The notes below the pieces were generated by a model. That model made no database searches. It saw only the letters and a list, made by a program, of their open reading frames with translations, and was not told where the DNA came from. From JAHFTY01 sp964584785 (GTDB lineage Bacteria > Acidobacteriota > Terriglobia > 20CM-2-55-15): 64,000 bases of DNA. The stretch lies in assembly GCA_964584785.1 (NCBI GenBank), contig CAZPBY010000002.1:124001-188000 (forward strand), written 5' to 3'. This document shows, piece after piece, positions 26,757 to 35,888 of the stretch. Made by a program: the position numbers and the translations under genes. Within the stretch, counting starts at the first letter, position 1. Each line of letters opens with the position of its first letter.

Positions 26757-27866
26757 GTGAAGATTGTCGAAATCGATCGTAGTAAGCCGCTCAGCCAACA
26801 GCCTCATACGGGGCACAACCGCTGGCATCCGGATATTCCGGCTATCGTTGAAGCCGATCCGGGAGAAGAAGTCGTATTGCAGACGAGGGACGCGTTAGAT
26901 GGGCAGTTCAATGCGAAGACGACGGAAGCCGATTTCGCCAAATTGAACCCCGGACCGATTCATCCGTTGACCGGTCCCGTCCTTATTAAGGGCGCGAAGC
27001 CCGGTGATCTGCTCGAAATCGAATTTGTCGAAATACGTCCGGAAGCCTGGGCGTTTACCTGCATCGTACCCGGACTGGGATTCCTCAGCGACGTCTTCTC
27101 CACTCCGTTCATCGTGAAGTGGAAAATCGAGAACAACTTCGCCACATCGGACCAGTTGCCGGGCGTTCGCATCCCCGGGGCGTCGTTCATGGGCGTGTCC
27201 GGCGTTGCTCCATCGAAAGATAAATTGAAGCAGTGGATAAAACGCGAGAACGAAGCGATGGCGACCGGAAAGGTCGTCTTTCCGCCCGATGCCGGCGGAG
27301 CTGTGCCCGCGACGGGCGCTGCGGCAACGGAAGGACTGCGAACGATTCCTCCCCGCGAATGCGGCGGAAACTTCGACGTCAAGCAACTCACCAGCGGTTC
27401 AAAATTGTTCCTCCCGGTTTACGTGGACGGCGCGCTTTTCTCCACCGGCGATGGACACTTCGCTCAGGGTGACGGAGAAGTCTGCGTCACCGCCGTCGAA
27501 ATGGCGGCGACGGTCTCCATGAAATTCCAGATTCATAAAGGCGAGGCCGCCCGGAAGAACATCCAGGCGCCGCGATTCTCTCACTCCGGATACTTCAACG
27601 ATCCGAAATGGGCGGCGCCTAGGAATTTCATCGGCACGATGGGGATGCCGATCCGCAAGGACGGCACGAACGACGCCGAGAATCTCAATCTCGCAACACG
27701 AAACGCGATTCTTCAGATGATCGATTTGCTGGGTGAGCGGGGTTACACCAGAGAACAGGCGTACTGCATCTGCAGTGTCGGCGTTGATCTTCGAATCAGC
27801 AACGTCGTGGATGTGCCGAACTTCGTGGTGTCCGCGCTGCTGCCGGAAGAGATTTTCGTGAAGTAA
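26757..27866 (+). CDS. acetamidase/formamidase family protein
   Basis: 369 residues from a GTG with TGAGGAGG upstream. The sequence follows the FmdA/AmdA family throughout: HTGHNRWHPDIPAIVEADPGEEV at the N-terminus, NPGPIHPLTGPVLIKGAKPGD, GASFMGVSGVAPS, HFAQGDGEVCVTAVEM and YCICSVGVDLRISNVVDVPN. Members hydrolyse formamide or short amides to ammonia and the acid in the cytoplasm. The substrate is not determined. A palindrome that can act as a terminator follows. Confidence 0.88.
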   Translation: MKIVEIDRSKPLSQQPHTGHNRWHPDIPAIVEADPGEEVVLQTRDALDGQFNAKTTEADFAKLNPGPIHPLTGPVLIKGAKPGDLLEIEFVEIRPEAWAFTCIVPGLGFLSDVFSTPFIVKWKIENNFATSDQLPGVRIPGASFMGVSGVAPSKDKLKQWIKRENEAMATGKVVFPPDAGGAVPATGAAATEGLRTIPPRECGGNFDVKQLTSGSKLFLPVYVDGALFSTGDGHFAQGDGEVCVTAVEMAATVSMKFQIHKGEAARKNIQAPRFSHSGYFNDPKWAAPRNFIGTMGMPIRKDGTNDAENLNLATRNAILQMIDLLGERGYTREQAYCICSVGVDLRISNVVDVPNFVVSALLPEEIFVK

Positions 27867-27874
27867 CTATGCAC

Positions 27875-27908
27875 CGCAGAGACGCGGAGAGATCTCTGCG
27901 TCTCTGCG
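27875..27908. repeat. palindrome between convergent genes, likely bidirectional terminator
   Basis: CGCAGAGACGC and GCGTCTCTGCG flank the inner palindrome AGAGATCTCT. No long T tract. This CGCAGAGACGC wording resembles a short repeat found between genes in many bacterial genomes, by recollection only. Confidence 0.6.
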
Positions 27909-27921
27909 CTAAGACCGGCTA

Positions 27922-28803
27922 CTAGCCTTTCTTCTGCGTTGCGCGATTCTTCTCGGCGTCGGGCACCAGCGTGATGTCACACACCTGCGTCTTGAGCCCG
28001 TTGAGGTCGGTGCAGTTGATTCCCAAACTTGCTCTTGCGCCCTCAGGCACCATCTTGCGCCGCACCAGTTCAGCAAGAACTTTATCCTGATCGTAGTTCG
28101 TGATCGTGTAAGCCACATGATCGAGCGACTTCAACTGCGCGGACGTTTTTGCTCCTTCGCGAACCGCCGTCGGAATCCACACGGACGAAGTGCCGAACCA
28201 CTGATATACATCGCGGCCGGCGTCGCTCGTCTCCTTCAGCGTCAGCAGATCCTTGTACCATACGCCCAGTTTCTTGTAGTCCGGGGTCAAAACGACAATG
28301 TGATTGGCGCTGACGGCATTCCAGAGAAACGGTTTTTCCTTGGATGGCGCCGGGCGTTTGACAAAATCCTTCGCGAATAAACCGATCTCGTTACCTTCGG
28401 GATCTGTAAACCAGAATCCTTTGTCGGTGTCCGCTTTCGCCTGAATGCCGCGCCTTTTCAACTCCGCCTCGACGGCTTTCTTGTCGAAGTTTTCGATAGT
28501 GAATCCGAACTTCTCAATTCGAGGAGCCTGCTCGCCGCTGTCGGCTTGCCGCACGATCATCAGCGTGTCGCCTTTGTCGCCGTACCACATGTGCGAGAGC
28601 TTCGCTTCTTCATGACCAATCTGCATTCCGAAGACTTCGTGGTACCAGTCACGCGTCTTCTTCAAATCCGGAGCAACGTACGTGTAATGATTCAGCCAGA
28701 CAGCCTTAAATCCACCGGCGGCTTCGGCGACCGGGACTGTGGCTGAGGCGGCAGCCGCGGCCGCGGCGAGGGACTGCATAAACGATCGGCGGTTCATTTC
28801 CAT
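27922..28803 (-). CDS. Tat-exported VOC protein, paralogue 2
   Basis: 293 residues. Start MEMNRRSFMQ follows AAGGAG. NRRSFMQSLAAAAAAASA is a twin-arginine signal. The two VOC modules run nearly residue for residue with the protein at 21516 (NHYTYVAPDLKKTRDWYHEV, LSHMWYGDKG, FDKKAVEAELKRRG, SANHIVV, TQVCDI). Differences concentrate in the loop before module two. It has no cytochrome neighbours, and is a stand-alone gene between the formamidase terminator and the divergent metalloprotease. Confidence 0.8.
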   Translation of the reverse strand: MEMNRRSFMQSLAAAAAAASATVPVAEAAGGFKAVWLNHYTYVAPDLKKTRDWYHEVFGMQIGHEEAKLSHMWYGDKGDTLMIVRQADSGEQAPRIEKFGFTIENFDKKAVEAELKRRGIQAKADTDKGFWFTDPEGNEIGLFAKDFVKRPAPSKEKPFLWNAVSANHIVVLTPDYKKLGVWYKDLLTLKETSDAGRDVYQWFGTSSVWIPTAVREGAKTSAQLKSLDHVAYTITNYDQDKVLAELVRRKMVPEGARASLGINCTDLNGLKTQVCDITLVPDAEKNRATQKKG

Positions 28804-28885
28804 TGGCTTTTCTCCTTCGTGGCGCCGATCATACCTGACGGATTCGATCGGATTCAATGCATCGGGATTACAATGGCGCTGCGAA

Positions 28886-30661
28886 ATGAATGACATGAAA
28901 CTCTGGCGTGTCATCAAACTGTTTCCGGTTCTGCTGGCGGGCGTCCTCGCCGTCGACAATGCCGCGGCCGCGCCATCCCTTAAGGTTCAATCACCGCACT
29001 TCACGTTGATCGGAAACATCAGTGAATCCCAGATGACGAACGCTGCCCGGGCCATGGAAGAGTTTCTTCCGTCGTTGATTGAAAACGTGCCCGCTCCCGT
29101 CCCACGCTCGACCGCCGGACTCACGATTGTGCTCTTTAATGATGAGGCCGCTTTCGACTCTTTCAAACCTCGGCACAATGACATGCCTACAGGCGCAGTC
29201 GGTTATTTCCTTCCAGGTGAAGCTTCGAACTTCATCACGGCAGTTGCGGGTGCGGAAACCGAACGCGTCCTCTATCACGAACTGTTCCATGCGCTGTCGC
29301 GACAGGATTCCAGCGGCCGCCTTCCCACGTGGGCGAACGAAGGACTGGCAGAGTTTTACAGTACGTTCGATACAGAGTTCGGCGATGTGATTCCTTTCCA
29401 CGTCGCGACGCTGCGCATGCACACGTGGATACCTCTTACTGGACTCCTCGCTGCTTCAAAAGAGTCGTTCTTCTACAACGAGACCGCCGGCCAGACCACG
29501 TTCTATGCCGAATCCTGGGCGCTGGTCCATTACCTGCTTGCAGGCAGCGACGGCGCGCGTCGCGAACAACTCGCAACCTATCTCGCCTTGCGGTCGAGTG
29601 GAAAATCGATTGCCGAAAGCGTTCAGCAGGCATTTCGAACCGATATCGCCGGCCTGGAAGGTGAACTTCGGCAACATGTGGCGGGCCTGCTGATCACGCC
29701 GCTGGTTCCCAATCGCCGCAAACATGACGCGGGCATCCCGCTGACCGTGACCGCAATCACCGAAGCGGAGTGGTCCACGCACCTGGGTGATCTCCTGTTT
29801 CACCTGAATCGCTACGATGCCGCCGAAAAACAGTTCCAGCATGCCATGGAGGACGGAACCCCTTTTCCCGGAACCCTGACATCCATGGGAATGCTTCGCA
29901 TGCGTCAGAATCGAAATGTCGATGCGCTCCCTTTCCTGAAACAGGCGATCGAAAAGGACGCGGAAAACTATCTCGCGCACTTTTGTTATGCGGCGGTTGT
30001 TCAGGCTCTGGCGTCGAATGAAAGATCGGGCAGGCGAGAGAAGCAGATGGAACTCAGCCGTCTGCATCTGGAAAAAGCAGTCGAACTTGCTCCGTGGTTC
30101 ACGGACGCTTATCGCTGGCTCGGATACGTCGCGATAGCACTCGAGAACGGATACGACGGAGCCGAGGACGTGTTAAAGAAAGCCTTGAAGCTGGAACCGG
30201 AAAAACCGGAATTGCTCGAGGCCCTCACCGAAGTGCGCAACGCCTCCACGGTCCACGCCGCGTTTGAACGGGCGAAACACGAACGAGAGTCTCGAAAGCA
30301 ACTTCAAGAGGCGCTCGAGATCCTTCGCGTCAAGAGCCCGCCCGTCGTGGTGACCTACGAATTATGGCGCATGCCGGATCCGCCCAGACGGAAACCTCCC
30401 ATTTCCAACCCCACACTCGATGGCTCGCTTATCGCCATTGAATGCCGCGACGGCATCACGCTGGTGGTACGCACGAGTGATCAGACTCTGAGATTCCATA
30501 CGAAGGCTCCAGGAAAGCTGGAGTTTGCGAGCAAGGTGTCCAATGCCGCGAACGACGCGGCCTGCGGCTTCGTTCGCCCGGAGCAGCGCGTGACGATCAC
30601 CTACCGCCGCACGAGTGAGGCATGGTCTTTCGGAGAGCCCCTCAAAGTCGAATACAAATAA
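28886..30661 (+). CDS. exported peptidase MA-like metalloprotease with C-terminal TPR repeats
   Basis: 591 residues from MNDMKLWRV; a second ATG lies three codons on. Signal peptide to about DNAAAA. HELFHALSR gives the HExxH zinc site near residue 132, and LPTWANEGLAEF supplies the downstream Glu, as in gluzincin peptidase MA proteins. From about residue 270, TPR-type helices appear (LGDLLFHLNRYDAAEKQFQ, LGYVAIALENGYDGAEDVL). The C-terminal 100 residues are unassigned. TACAAT at 28869-28874 precedes the ATG by 11 bases, with no Shine-Dalgarno. Divergent from the VOC gene. Confidence 0.8.
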   Translation: MNDMKLWRVIKLFPVLLAGVLAVDNAAAAPSLKVQSPHFTLIGNISESQMTNAARAMEEFLPSLIENVPAPVPRSTAGLTIVLFNDEAAFDSFKPRHNDMPTGAVGYFLPGEASNFITAVAGAETERVLYHELFHALSRQDSSGRLPTWANEGLAEFYSTFDTEFGDVIPFHVATLRMHTWIPLTGLLAASKESFFYNETAGQTTFYAESWALVHYLLAGSDGARREQLATYLALRSSGKSIAESVQQAFRTDIAGLEGELRQHVAGLLITPLVPNRRKHDAGIPLTVTAITEAEWSTHLGDLLFHLNRYDAAEKQFQHAMEDGTPFPGTLTSMGMLRMRQNRNVDALPFLKQAIEKDAENYLAHFCYAAVVQALASNERSGRREKQMELSRLHLEKAVELAPWFTDAYRWLGYVAIALENGYDGAEDVLKKALKLEPEKPELLEALTEVRNASTVHAAFERAKHERESRKQLQEALEILRVKSPPVVVTYELWRMPDPPRRKPPISNPTLDGSLIAIECRDGITLVVRTSDQTLRFHTKAPGKLEFASKVSNAANDAACGFVRPEQRVTITYRRTSEAWSFGEPLKVEYK

Positions 30662-30664
30662 GAT

Positions 30665-33382
30665 TCACTCTTCCCGAAGCACGGCGGTGGGTTCCAAACT
30701 GGCCGCACGACGGGCGGGAAGGTAGCTTGCGAGCAAGGTCACGATCGCGAGCATGCTGATCGCGCCGACGATAGTCAGGGGATCGTGAGGCTCAAGACCA
30801 AATAACAATGCGGATGCCGTTCTCGTCGCGAAGAAGCTCGCGACGGTTCCGGCGGTCAGCCCGGCGACGAGCAGCCCAAATGCTTCGACCAGAATCATCC
30901 GCACGAGTCTCCCTCGATCGGCCCCAAGAGCGATACGAATTCCAATTTCGTTTCTTCGTTGGCTGACGCTGTAAGAAAGAGTCCCATAAAGACCGATCGT
31001 TGCAAGAACCGCGGCGAGAAGACCGAAGAAAGTAGACAGCGTTGCCATCAGCCGCTCGCTCTGGAGCGAACCCCGGATGATGGTATTGAAAGGCTGAAAC
31101 TGAATACCGATCGCAGGATTCACGTTACGAATCGTTTCCGACAATGCGCTTGTGAGCGCAGTCAATGGCGCGGAGGACCGAATCACGAACGTTTTGGTTT
31201 CATCCGGACTCGGTTTCTGCGCGTCGGAGAGATACGCGGTCGGTATGAATTCCGTTCGAAGGTCGCTGTATTTCACATTCTCCACAACGCCGACGATTTC
31301 ATAAGCTTTGGCCATCCCGCCCGGAGCCGCTTGAACCTCAAAGCGGCCGCCGATGGGGTTTTGAGTGTTGAGAACCTTGTTCGCGAAGGCCTGGTCGACA
31401 ATCGCGACGGGCGGCGACGATTTCGTATCACGCGGGTCGAAGTCCCGGCCGGCGATCAGCGTCGTGCCGATGGTTTGGAAATAGTGGTCGCCGACTCTCT
31501 CAAAATTGCTGAGCACATATGAGGCGTTGTCGCCTTCGTTTTTCGAGCGGACGTTGTCGTTCCAGCCGTGGACCATCGGCGTGTGGGAAACCACGGAGGC
31601 GATCTCCACATGTGCGGTGGATCGCAAATCCGCCAGCAATCGATCGAGGACAACCAATCGCCTCTCCGCTTCAAACCTGAGCCGTTGCAGGTCGACAGTG
31701 ACGAAGAGAACTCCGTCCGGCCGATATCCGGACTCCGTGTTCATCAGGTTTCGCAAACTGCGCGCGAACAGTAAGGCTCCGACAAGCAAGACGAGCGACA
31801 CGGCGACTTGACCGACAACAAGCGTTCGCCGGAGTCCGAATCGCTGTCGATCCGGCGTCATGCCCCGGCCCGACGCTTTCATCGCTGCGCCTGTTCCGAC
31901 CCGAGTCCCACGCAGCGCGGGAACCAGTCCGAAGATCAGGCACGTCGTCACGACTAAACCTGCCGTGTACGCCAATACCCGCCAATCCATTTCGAGCGGC
32001 AACATCAGCCTCGTCGAATCCGAACTGAGAAAGACGATGAGAAAGCGGCTGATCTCGCGCGCCGCAAACAGACCCAGCGCCGCGCCCAATGAAGCCAGCA
32101 GCGCGCTTTCTGCGAGGAGTTGTCGAACCAGGCGCATTCGCGACGCGCCGATCGCCAGGCGAATCGAGATTTCACGTTGACGCGCGTTGGCTCTGGCCAG
32201 CATCAGATTGGCGATGTTGGCGCAGGCAATCAGCAGGACAAGTCCGGTTGTGGCGAGAAGAATCCACAGTGGAGTGGCGTATTGAATCCGAAGCCGTGAA
32301 ACGCCGGTTCCCGCGGGTGAGGATTCGAGTTTCTTCTGCTTGTAATTCGTCGCGTCCGCGACGGCGTATCGCGGATCGACGGTCTCTTCAAACATGCCGG
32401 CGGAGATTCCGCGCAGGTCCGCTGAAGCCTGCGTCAAAGTCACACCACCTTTGAGACGGCCGGCGACGGCCAGCCACCATTCCCATCGGTTCGTAAAAGG
32501 ATCGGGGCCCGCCACTCCGCCTTCATCGCTGGACGGCCACATGCCGCGAGAACACAGCGGGAGCGCGACATCAAACGTTCGACCGACTTCCATTCCAAAG
32601 AAGCCGGCCGGGGTAATGCCGATGATTTCGAACGGCCGTCCATCGAGCGTGATCCTGCTGCCGATCGCGGAATCGCGCTCGCCGAATTCGCGCTGCCAGA
32701 ACCCATAGCTGATGACGGCCCCGGCCGTGGCGCACCCTCGAACGTCATCGTCCGGCCGCAGCAGCCGTCCACGCGCTGGAGCAAGCCGAAGGACGTCGAA
32801 GAATTCGCCGCTGACCCACAAACCGTCGGCGTTGCGCGCTTCCCCGCCCGATGAGAGATCGAAGGTTGTGGTGCTCCAGGCGAACAGACCGGAAAACGTC
32901 TGCTGGCGGGAACGGATTCGTTCCCATAACGGATACGTCAGTTCCGGCCGCCGGCTGCTGAAGTTGCCGGTCCGCGACCTGGGCGGAGCGATCCGGACTT
33001 CGGCCAACTCGTCGGGATTCGGTACAGGCAGCGTACGGATGCGCACCGCATCGATCAGTTGAAAAATCGCAGTGTTCGCGCCAATTCCGAGCGCAAGGGA
33101 CAGCAAGGCGACAAGCGAAAAGCCGGGATTCAGTGTCAGCCAGCGAATTCCGTGTCGAAGGTCCTGCCGCAACGACTCGATGATGCGAAGCGTATTCATC
33201 TCATGCACCCTTTCCTTCACGGCCGTGACGTTTCCGAATTTGCGCAGGGCCGCTGCTCGAGCGTCCTCGCGGGTCATTCCGCGCGCCAGGTTCAGATCGA
33301 CTTCGTGATCGAGATGAGCGTTGACTTCGCGAGCGAAATCGTCGTCGCGCCGTTTTCGCTGCCAGAATTTTTTCCAGCTCAT
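30665..33382 (-). CDS. ADOP-family permease (FtsX/MacB-like, acidobacterial duplicated orphan permease)
   Basis: 905 residues. A short N-terminal domain (DDFAREVNAHLDHEVDLN, ARAAALRKFGN) typical of permeases paired with PadR regulators is followed by a first FtsX-like half (SLVALLSLALGIGANTAIF, periplasmic MacB-like region, then LLATTGLVLLIACANIANLML) and a second half ending with TIGLYGTLSYSVSQRRNEIGIRIALG and a final transmembrane pair. No ATPase gene is adjacent, which is why the family is called orphan. Role unknown. Its ATG sits three bases after the PadR stop, with GGAG before it, so the two are translationally coupled. Confidence 0.9.
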   Translation of the reverse strand: MSWKKFWQRKRRDDDFAREVNAHLDHEVDLNLARGMTREDARAAALRKFGNVTAVKERVHEMNTLRIIESLRQDLRHGIRWLTLNPGFSLVALLSLALGIGANTAIFQLIDAVRIRTLPVPNPDELAEVRIAPPRSRTGNFSSRRPELTYPLWERIRSRQQTFSGLFAWSTTTFDLSSGGEARNADGLWVSGEFFDVLRLAPARGRLLRPDDDVRGCATAGAVISYGFWQREFGERDSAIGSRITLDGRPFEIIGITPAGFFGMEVGRTFDVALPLCSRGMWPSSDEGGVAGPDPFTNRWEWWLAVAGRLKGGVTLTQASADLRGISAGMFEETVDPRYAVADATNYKQKKLESSPAGTGVSRLRIQYATPLWILLATTGLVLLIACANIANLMLARANARQREISIRLAIGASRMRLVRQLLAESALLASLGAALGLFAAREISRFLIVFLSSDSTRLMLPLEMDWRVLAYTAGLVVTTCLIFGLVPALRGTRVGTGAAMKASGRGMTPDRQRFGLRRTLVVGQVAVSLVLLVGALLFARSLRNLMNTESGYRPDGVLFVTVDLQRLRFEAERRLVVLDRLLADLRSTAHVEIASVVSHTPMVHGWNDNVRSKNEGDNASYVLSNFERVGDHYFQTIGTTLIAGRDFDPRDTKSSPPVAIVDQAFANKVLNTQNPIGGRFEVQAAPGGMAKAYEIVGVVENVKYSDLRTEFIPTAYLSDAQKPSPDETKTFVIRSSAPLTALTSALSETIRNVNPAIGIQFQPFNTIIRGSLQSERLMATLSTFFGLLAAVLATIGLYGTLSYSVSQRRNEIGIRIALGADRGRLVRMILVEAFGLLVAGLTAGTVASFFATRTASALLFGLEPHDPLTIVGAISMLAIVTLLASYLPARRAASLEPTAVLREE

Positions 33383-33385
33383 GGG

Positions 33386-33739
33386 TTACTCCGTTGCCGA
33401 TCCGAGGACGCGTGTGATGGCCTGTACGAGCTGTTCCCACCGGTTCCGCTCGTCCACCAGTTTTTTTCGGCCCCGGGGTGTAATGCGGTAGTACTTGGCT
33501 TTGCGGTTGTTCTCGGATGTCCCCCAAAACGAAGCGACCAGGCCCTGATCTTCGAGCCGGTGAAGCGCCGGGTAGAGCGACCCGTGTTCGACTTGAAGCA
33601 CCTCACCGGAAGTCGTCTCGATCGCATGCGCAATGGTGTGGCCGTGGGCGGGAGCAACCACCAGTGTTCGCAGGATCAACATGTCCAGAGTGCCCTGCAT
33701 CATGTCGCCGGACTGCTCGTCTTTAGTCTTTTTCGTCAT
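33386..33739 (-). CDS. PadR family transcriptional regulator
   Basis: 117 residues from MTKKTKDEQSG. The PadR winged helix is visible: GTLDMLILRTL, HGHTIAHAIE, EVLQVEHGSLYPALHRLEDQGLVASFWG and RKAKYYRITPRGRKKL, followed by a short C-terminal helix. Such regulators repress their own operon; the permease downstream is the probable target. A longer reading frame upstream lacks PadR likeness and overlaps the ribF promoter region, so it was trimmed. GTGTGACTCTACAC at about 33743 is a possible half-symmetric operator. Confidence 0.9.
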   Translation of the reverse strand: MTKKTKDEQSGDMMQGTLDMLILRTLVVAPAHGHTIAHAIETTSGEVLQVEHGSLYPALHRLEDQGLVASFWGTSENNRKAKYYRITPRGRKKLVDERNRWEQLVQAITRVLGSATE

Positions 33740-33890
33740 CGGGTGTGACTCTACACCAGAAGATCGTCTAGTGGAATCGACCATCGATAAATATTGTTCA
33801 GAACGCGCATTGTTATGCCGAAGCCCTAGCCGATCTATTGAAACGCACGCCGGCGAAATGGTTGGCTGCGCCGAACGTGTTACATTCACC

Positions 33891-34847
33891 ATGATGCGAG
33901 TCGTCACATCCGCTGCGGAGGCGGGTCCCGTCGAACCTTCTGTCGTCAGTATTGGTAACTTCGACGGCGTTCACCTTGGCCATCGCGCCATACTCGAAGC
34001 CGTGGCCGGGCGCGCGCGCGAATTGAATTGCCGGTCCGTCGCGATGACGTTTTCGCCGCATCCCATCCGGTTTCTCGCGCCCTACAAAGCCCCCAGGCTC
34101 ATCAGCACACTTCGGCAGAAAATCGAACTGATCGAATCCACAGGCATCGAAGTTCTGGTGGTCATGAACTTCGATGAAAGCCTTTCGCGACTTTCTCCTC
34201 ACGAATTCATCGAGCATTACCTTGTGAAAGGCCTTGCGACACGATCCGTGGCGGTCGGGAGCAATTTCAATTTTGGATATCGGGGCAGCGGCAGCGTGAA
34301 GACGCTTCGCGAATGGGGAGCCGGCCTTGAAGTGATCGAAGTTCCGCCCGTCGAAGTCCGGCACGGCATTGTCAGCAGCACCCGGGTGCGTGAATTGATT
34401 GCGGCAGGAGCCGTGTCGAAAGCGTGCCGGCTGCTTGGGCGGTGGCCGGAGTTGGAAGGCCCGATCGTCACGGGCGCGGGACGCGGACGTTCGGTCACGG
34501 TTCCGACGCTGAATCTCCAGGCCGAAAACGAACTGCTGCCGGCGAAAGGAGTTTATGTCACGCAAATCTCACTGGACGGAGGGCCGTTTCTTCAATCCGT
34601 GACGAACATCGGAATGAGACCGACGTTTAACGAAACGGGCTTGACCGTCGAGACGTTCGTCTTGAACGATCCAGTCCGCGAAACGGTCACGGCCGCCCGG
34701 CTGAAGGTTCTCAAACGTCTCCGCGACGAGCTCAAGTTCGACTCGCCGGAGGCCTTGCGACGGCAAATCGTTTTGGACGTCCATCGGGCGCAGCGCTTCA
34801 ACAGCCGCCTGAACAACGTTGCCTATGTCCGATCACATTCGCGTTGA
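33891..34847 (+). CDS. ribF: bifunctional riboflavin kinase/FAD synthetase
   Basis: 318 residues from MMRVV; the second ATG is also possible. The adenylyltransferase half has SIGNFDGVHLGHRA with the HxGH motif and SSTRVRELI. The kinase half has GRWPELEGPIVTGAGRGR, VTVPTLN and GVYVTQI. It phosphorylates riboflavin to FMN, then makes FAD in the cytoplasm. TTACAT ends five bases before the first ATG and no Shine-Dalgarno is seen. The stop overlaps the start of the glutaredoxin-like gene by 23 bases. Confidence 0.93.
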   Translation: MMRVVTSAAEAGPVEPSVVSIGNFDGVHLGHRAILEAVAGRARELNCRSVAMTFSPHPIRFLAPYKAPRLISTLRQKIELIESTGIEVLVVMNFDESLSRLSPHEFIEHYLVKGLATRSVAVGSNFNFGYRGSGSVKTLREWGAGLEVIEVPPVEVRHGIVSSTRVRELIAAGAVSKACRLLGRWPELEGPIVTGAGRGRSVTVPTLNLQAENELLPAKGVYVTQISLDGGPFLQSVTNIGMRPTFNETGLTVETFVLNDPVRETVTAARLKVLKRLRDELKFDSPEALRRQIVLDVHRAQRFNSRLNNVAYVRSHSR

Positions 34848-35082
34848 AATCTATTCTCGCCCCGGCTGCCATCTTTGTGACGAGGCCAGGACCGTCCTCG
34901 AACGCGTCCGCCGGCGCCATGACTTCGCACTGCGCGAAATCAACATCGAAACAAATCCCGAACTGGAACGACTGTATGGAACTGAGATTCCCGTGATCAT
35001 GATCAACGGGAACAAGGCGTACAAATACCGTGTCGATGAAGCGGACTTCGAAAAAAAGGTAAGACGATTGTGGAACAAGTAG
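34825..35082 (+). CDS. glutaredoxin-like thioredoxin-fold protein (DUF836 type)
   Basis: 85 residues from MSDHIRVEIYS. The CHLC motif (SRPGCHLCDEA) is near the N-terminus, followed by EINIETNPELERLYGTEIPVI, the cis-Pro loop, and the small C-terminal strand. It fits the DUF836 glutaredoxin-like family, a small thiol redox protein. It lies between ribF and bshB1 with overlaps on both sides, consistent with a thiol-related operon; a role as bacilliredoxin is a guess. Confidence 0.82.
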   Translation: MSDHIRVEIYSRPGCHLCDEARTVLERVRRRHDFALREINIETNPELERLYGTEIPVIMINGNKAYKYRVDEADFEKKVRRLWNK

Positions 35083-35786
35083 ACATTCTGACGATTGCTG
35101 CACATCCCGACGACGTGGAGCTTACTTGCGCCGGAACTCTCATCCGGATGGTGTCTCAGGGTTATTCGGTAGGCATTCTGGACCTCACTCAGGGCGAAAT
35201 GGGAACCCGAGGCACTCCCGAGCTTCGTGCCCACGAAGCCGAAAACGCCCGGAAGGTGCTCGGCGCAAGGTTTCGAGAACGGCTGAATCTGGGAGACTCC
35301 CGGCTTACTCCTTCGATCGAAAACCGGCTGGTGGTTGCGGAGCGGATCCGAAGGGCGAAACCCCGAACCGTCATTTTGCCTTATTGGGAGGCCCGGCACC
35401 CGGATCATTACATGGCTTCCACGATCGGATACGAGGCATGCTATGTCGCAGGCCTCAGACAGCTCGCGATCGCAGGCGAGCCCCATCGACCGAAGAAAAT
35501 CCTTTATGCATCAATGTATTGGGATGTAAAACCTTCATTTCTTGTTGATGTCTCTCCCTACCATCAGCGGAAGCTCGAAGCCATCAATTGCTTCGCCTCT
35601 CAATTCGCGGGCAATTCGAAAGAGATCACCGAGCTTTACCCGGCATGGGGCCGTTTACTCGACCGCGTGACGACCCAGTGCAAGTATTATGGCCATCTGA
35701 TGGGTGTGGATTATGCCGAGCCGTTTGTGGTGAAGGAATCCATCGGGGTCGAGGATATTGTCAATATGCCGATACCATCGATCTAA
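35070..35786 (+). CDS. bshB1: bacillithiol biosynthesis deacetylase BshB1
   Basis: 238 residues from a GTG that overlaps the previous gene by 13 bases. The LmbE-like zinc motif AAHPDDVELTCAGTL opens the protein; GEMGTRGTPELRAHEAENA, LPYWEARHPDHYMAS and SPYHQRKLEAINCFASQF match BshB1 rather than general LmbE proteins. The enzyme removes acetate from GlcNAc-malate to make GlcN-malate, the second step of bacillithiol synthesis. bshA and bshC are not in the window. Confidence 0.9.
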   Translation: MEQVDILTIAAHPDDVELTCAGTLIRMVSQGYSVGILDLTQGEMGTRGTPELRAHEAENARKVLGARFRERLNLGDSRLTPSIENRLVVAERIRRAKPRTVILPYWEARHPDHYMASTIGYEACYVAGLRQLAIAGEPHRPKKILYASMYWDVKPSFLVDVSPYHQRKLEAINCFASQFAGNSKEITELYPAWGRLLDRVTTQCKYYGHLMGVDYAEPFVVKESIGVEDIVNMPIPSI

Positions 35787-35832
35787 AGGGCGTCCAGGTG
35801 CATACGAAATGAGAGGAAAGGCGTCAAATGCC

Positions 35833-35861
35833 TTGACGCGAAAGGCTCTCGACCGTACGAT
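35833..35861 (+). promoter_or_regulatory. sigma70-like promoter of the M48 protease
   Basis: TTGACG (35833-35838), 17-base spacer, TACGAT (35856-35861). Predicted start near 35868, about 20 bases before the ATG. Confidence 0.7.
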
Positions 35862-35888
35862 GAACCTAATTGCTTTCGGAGAACTTAG

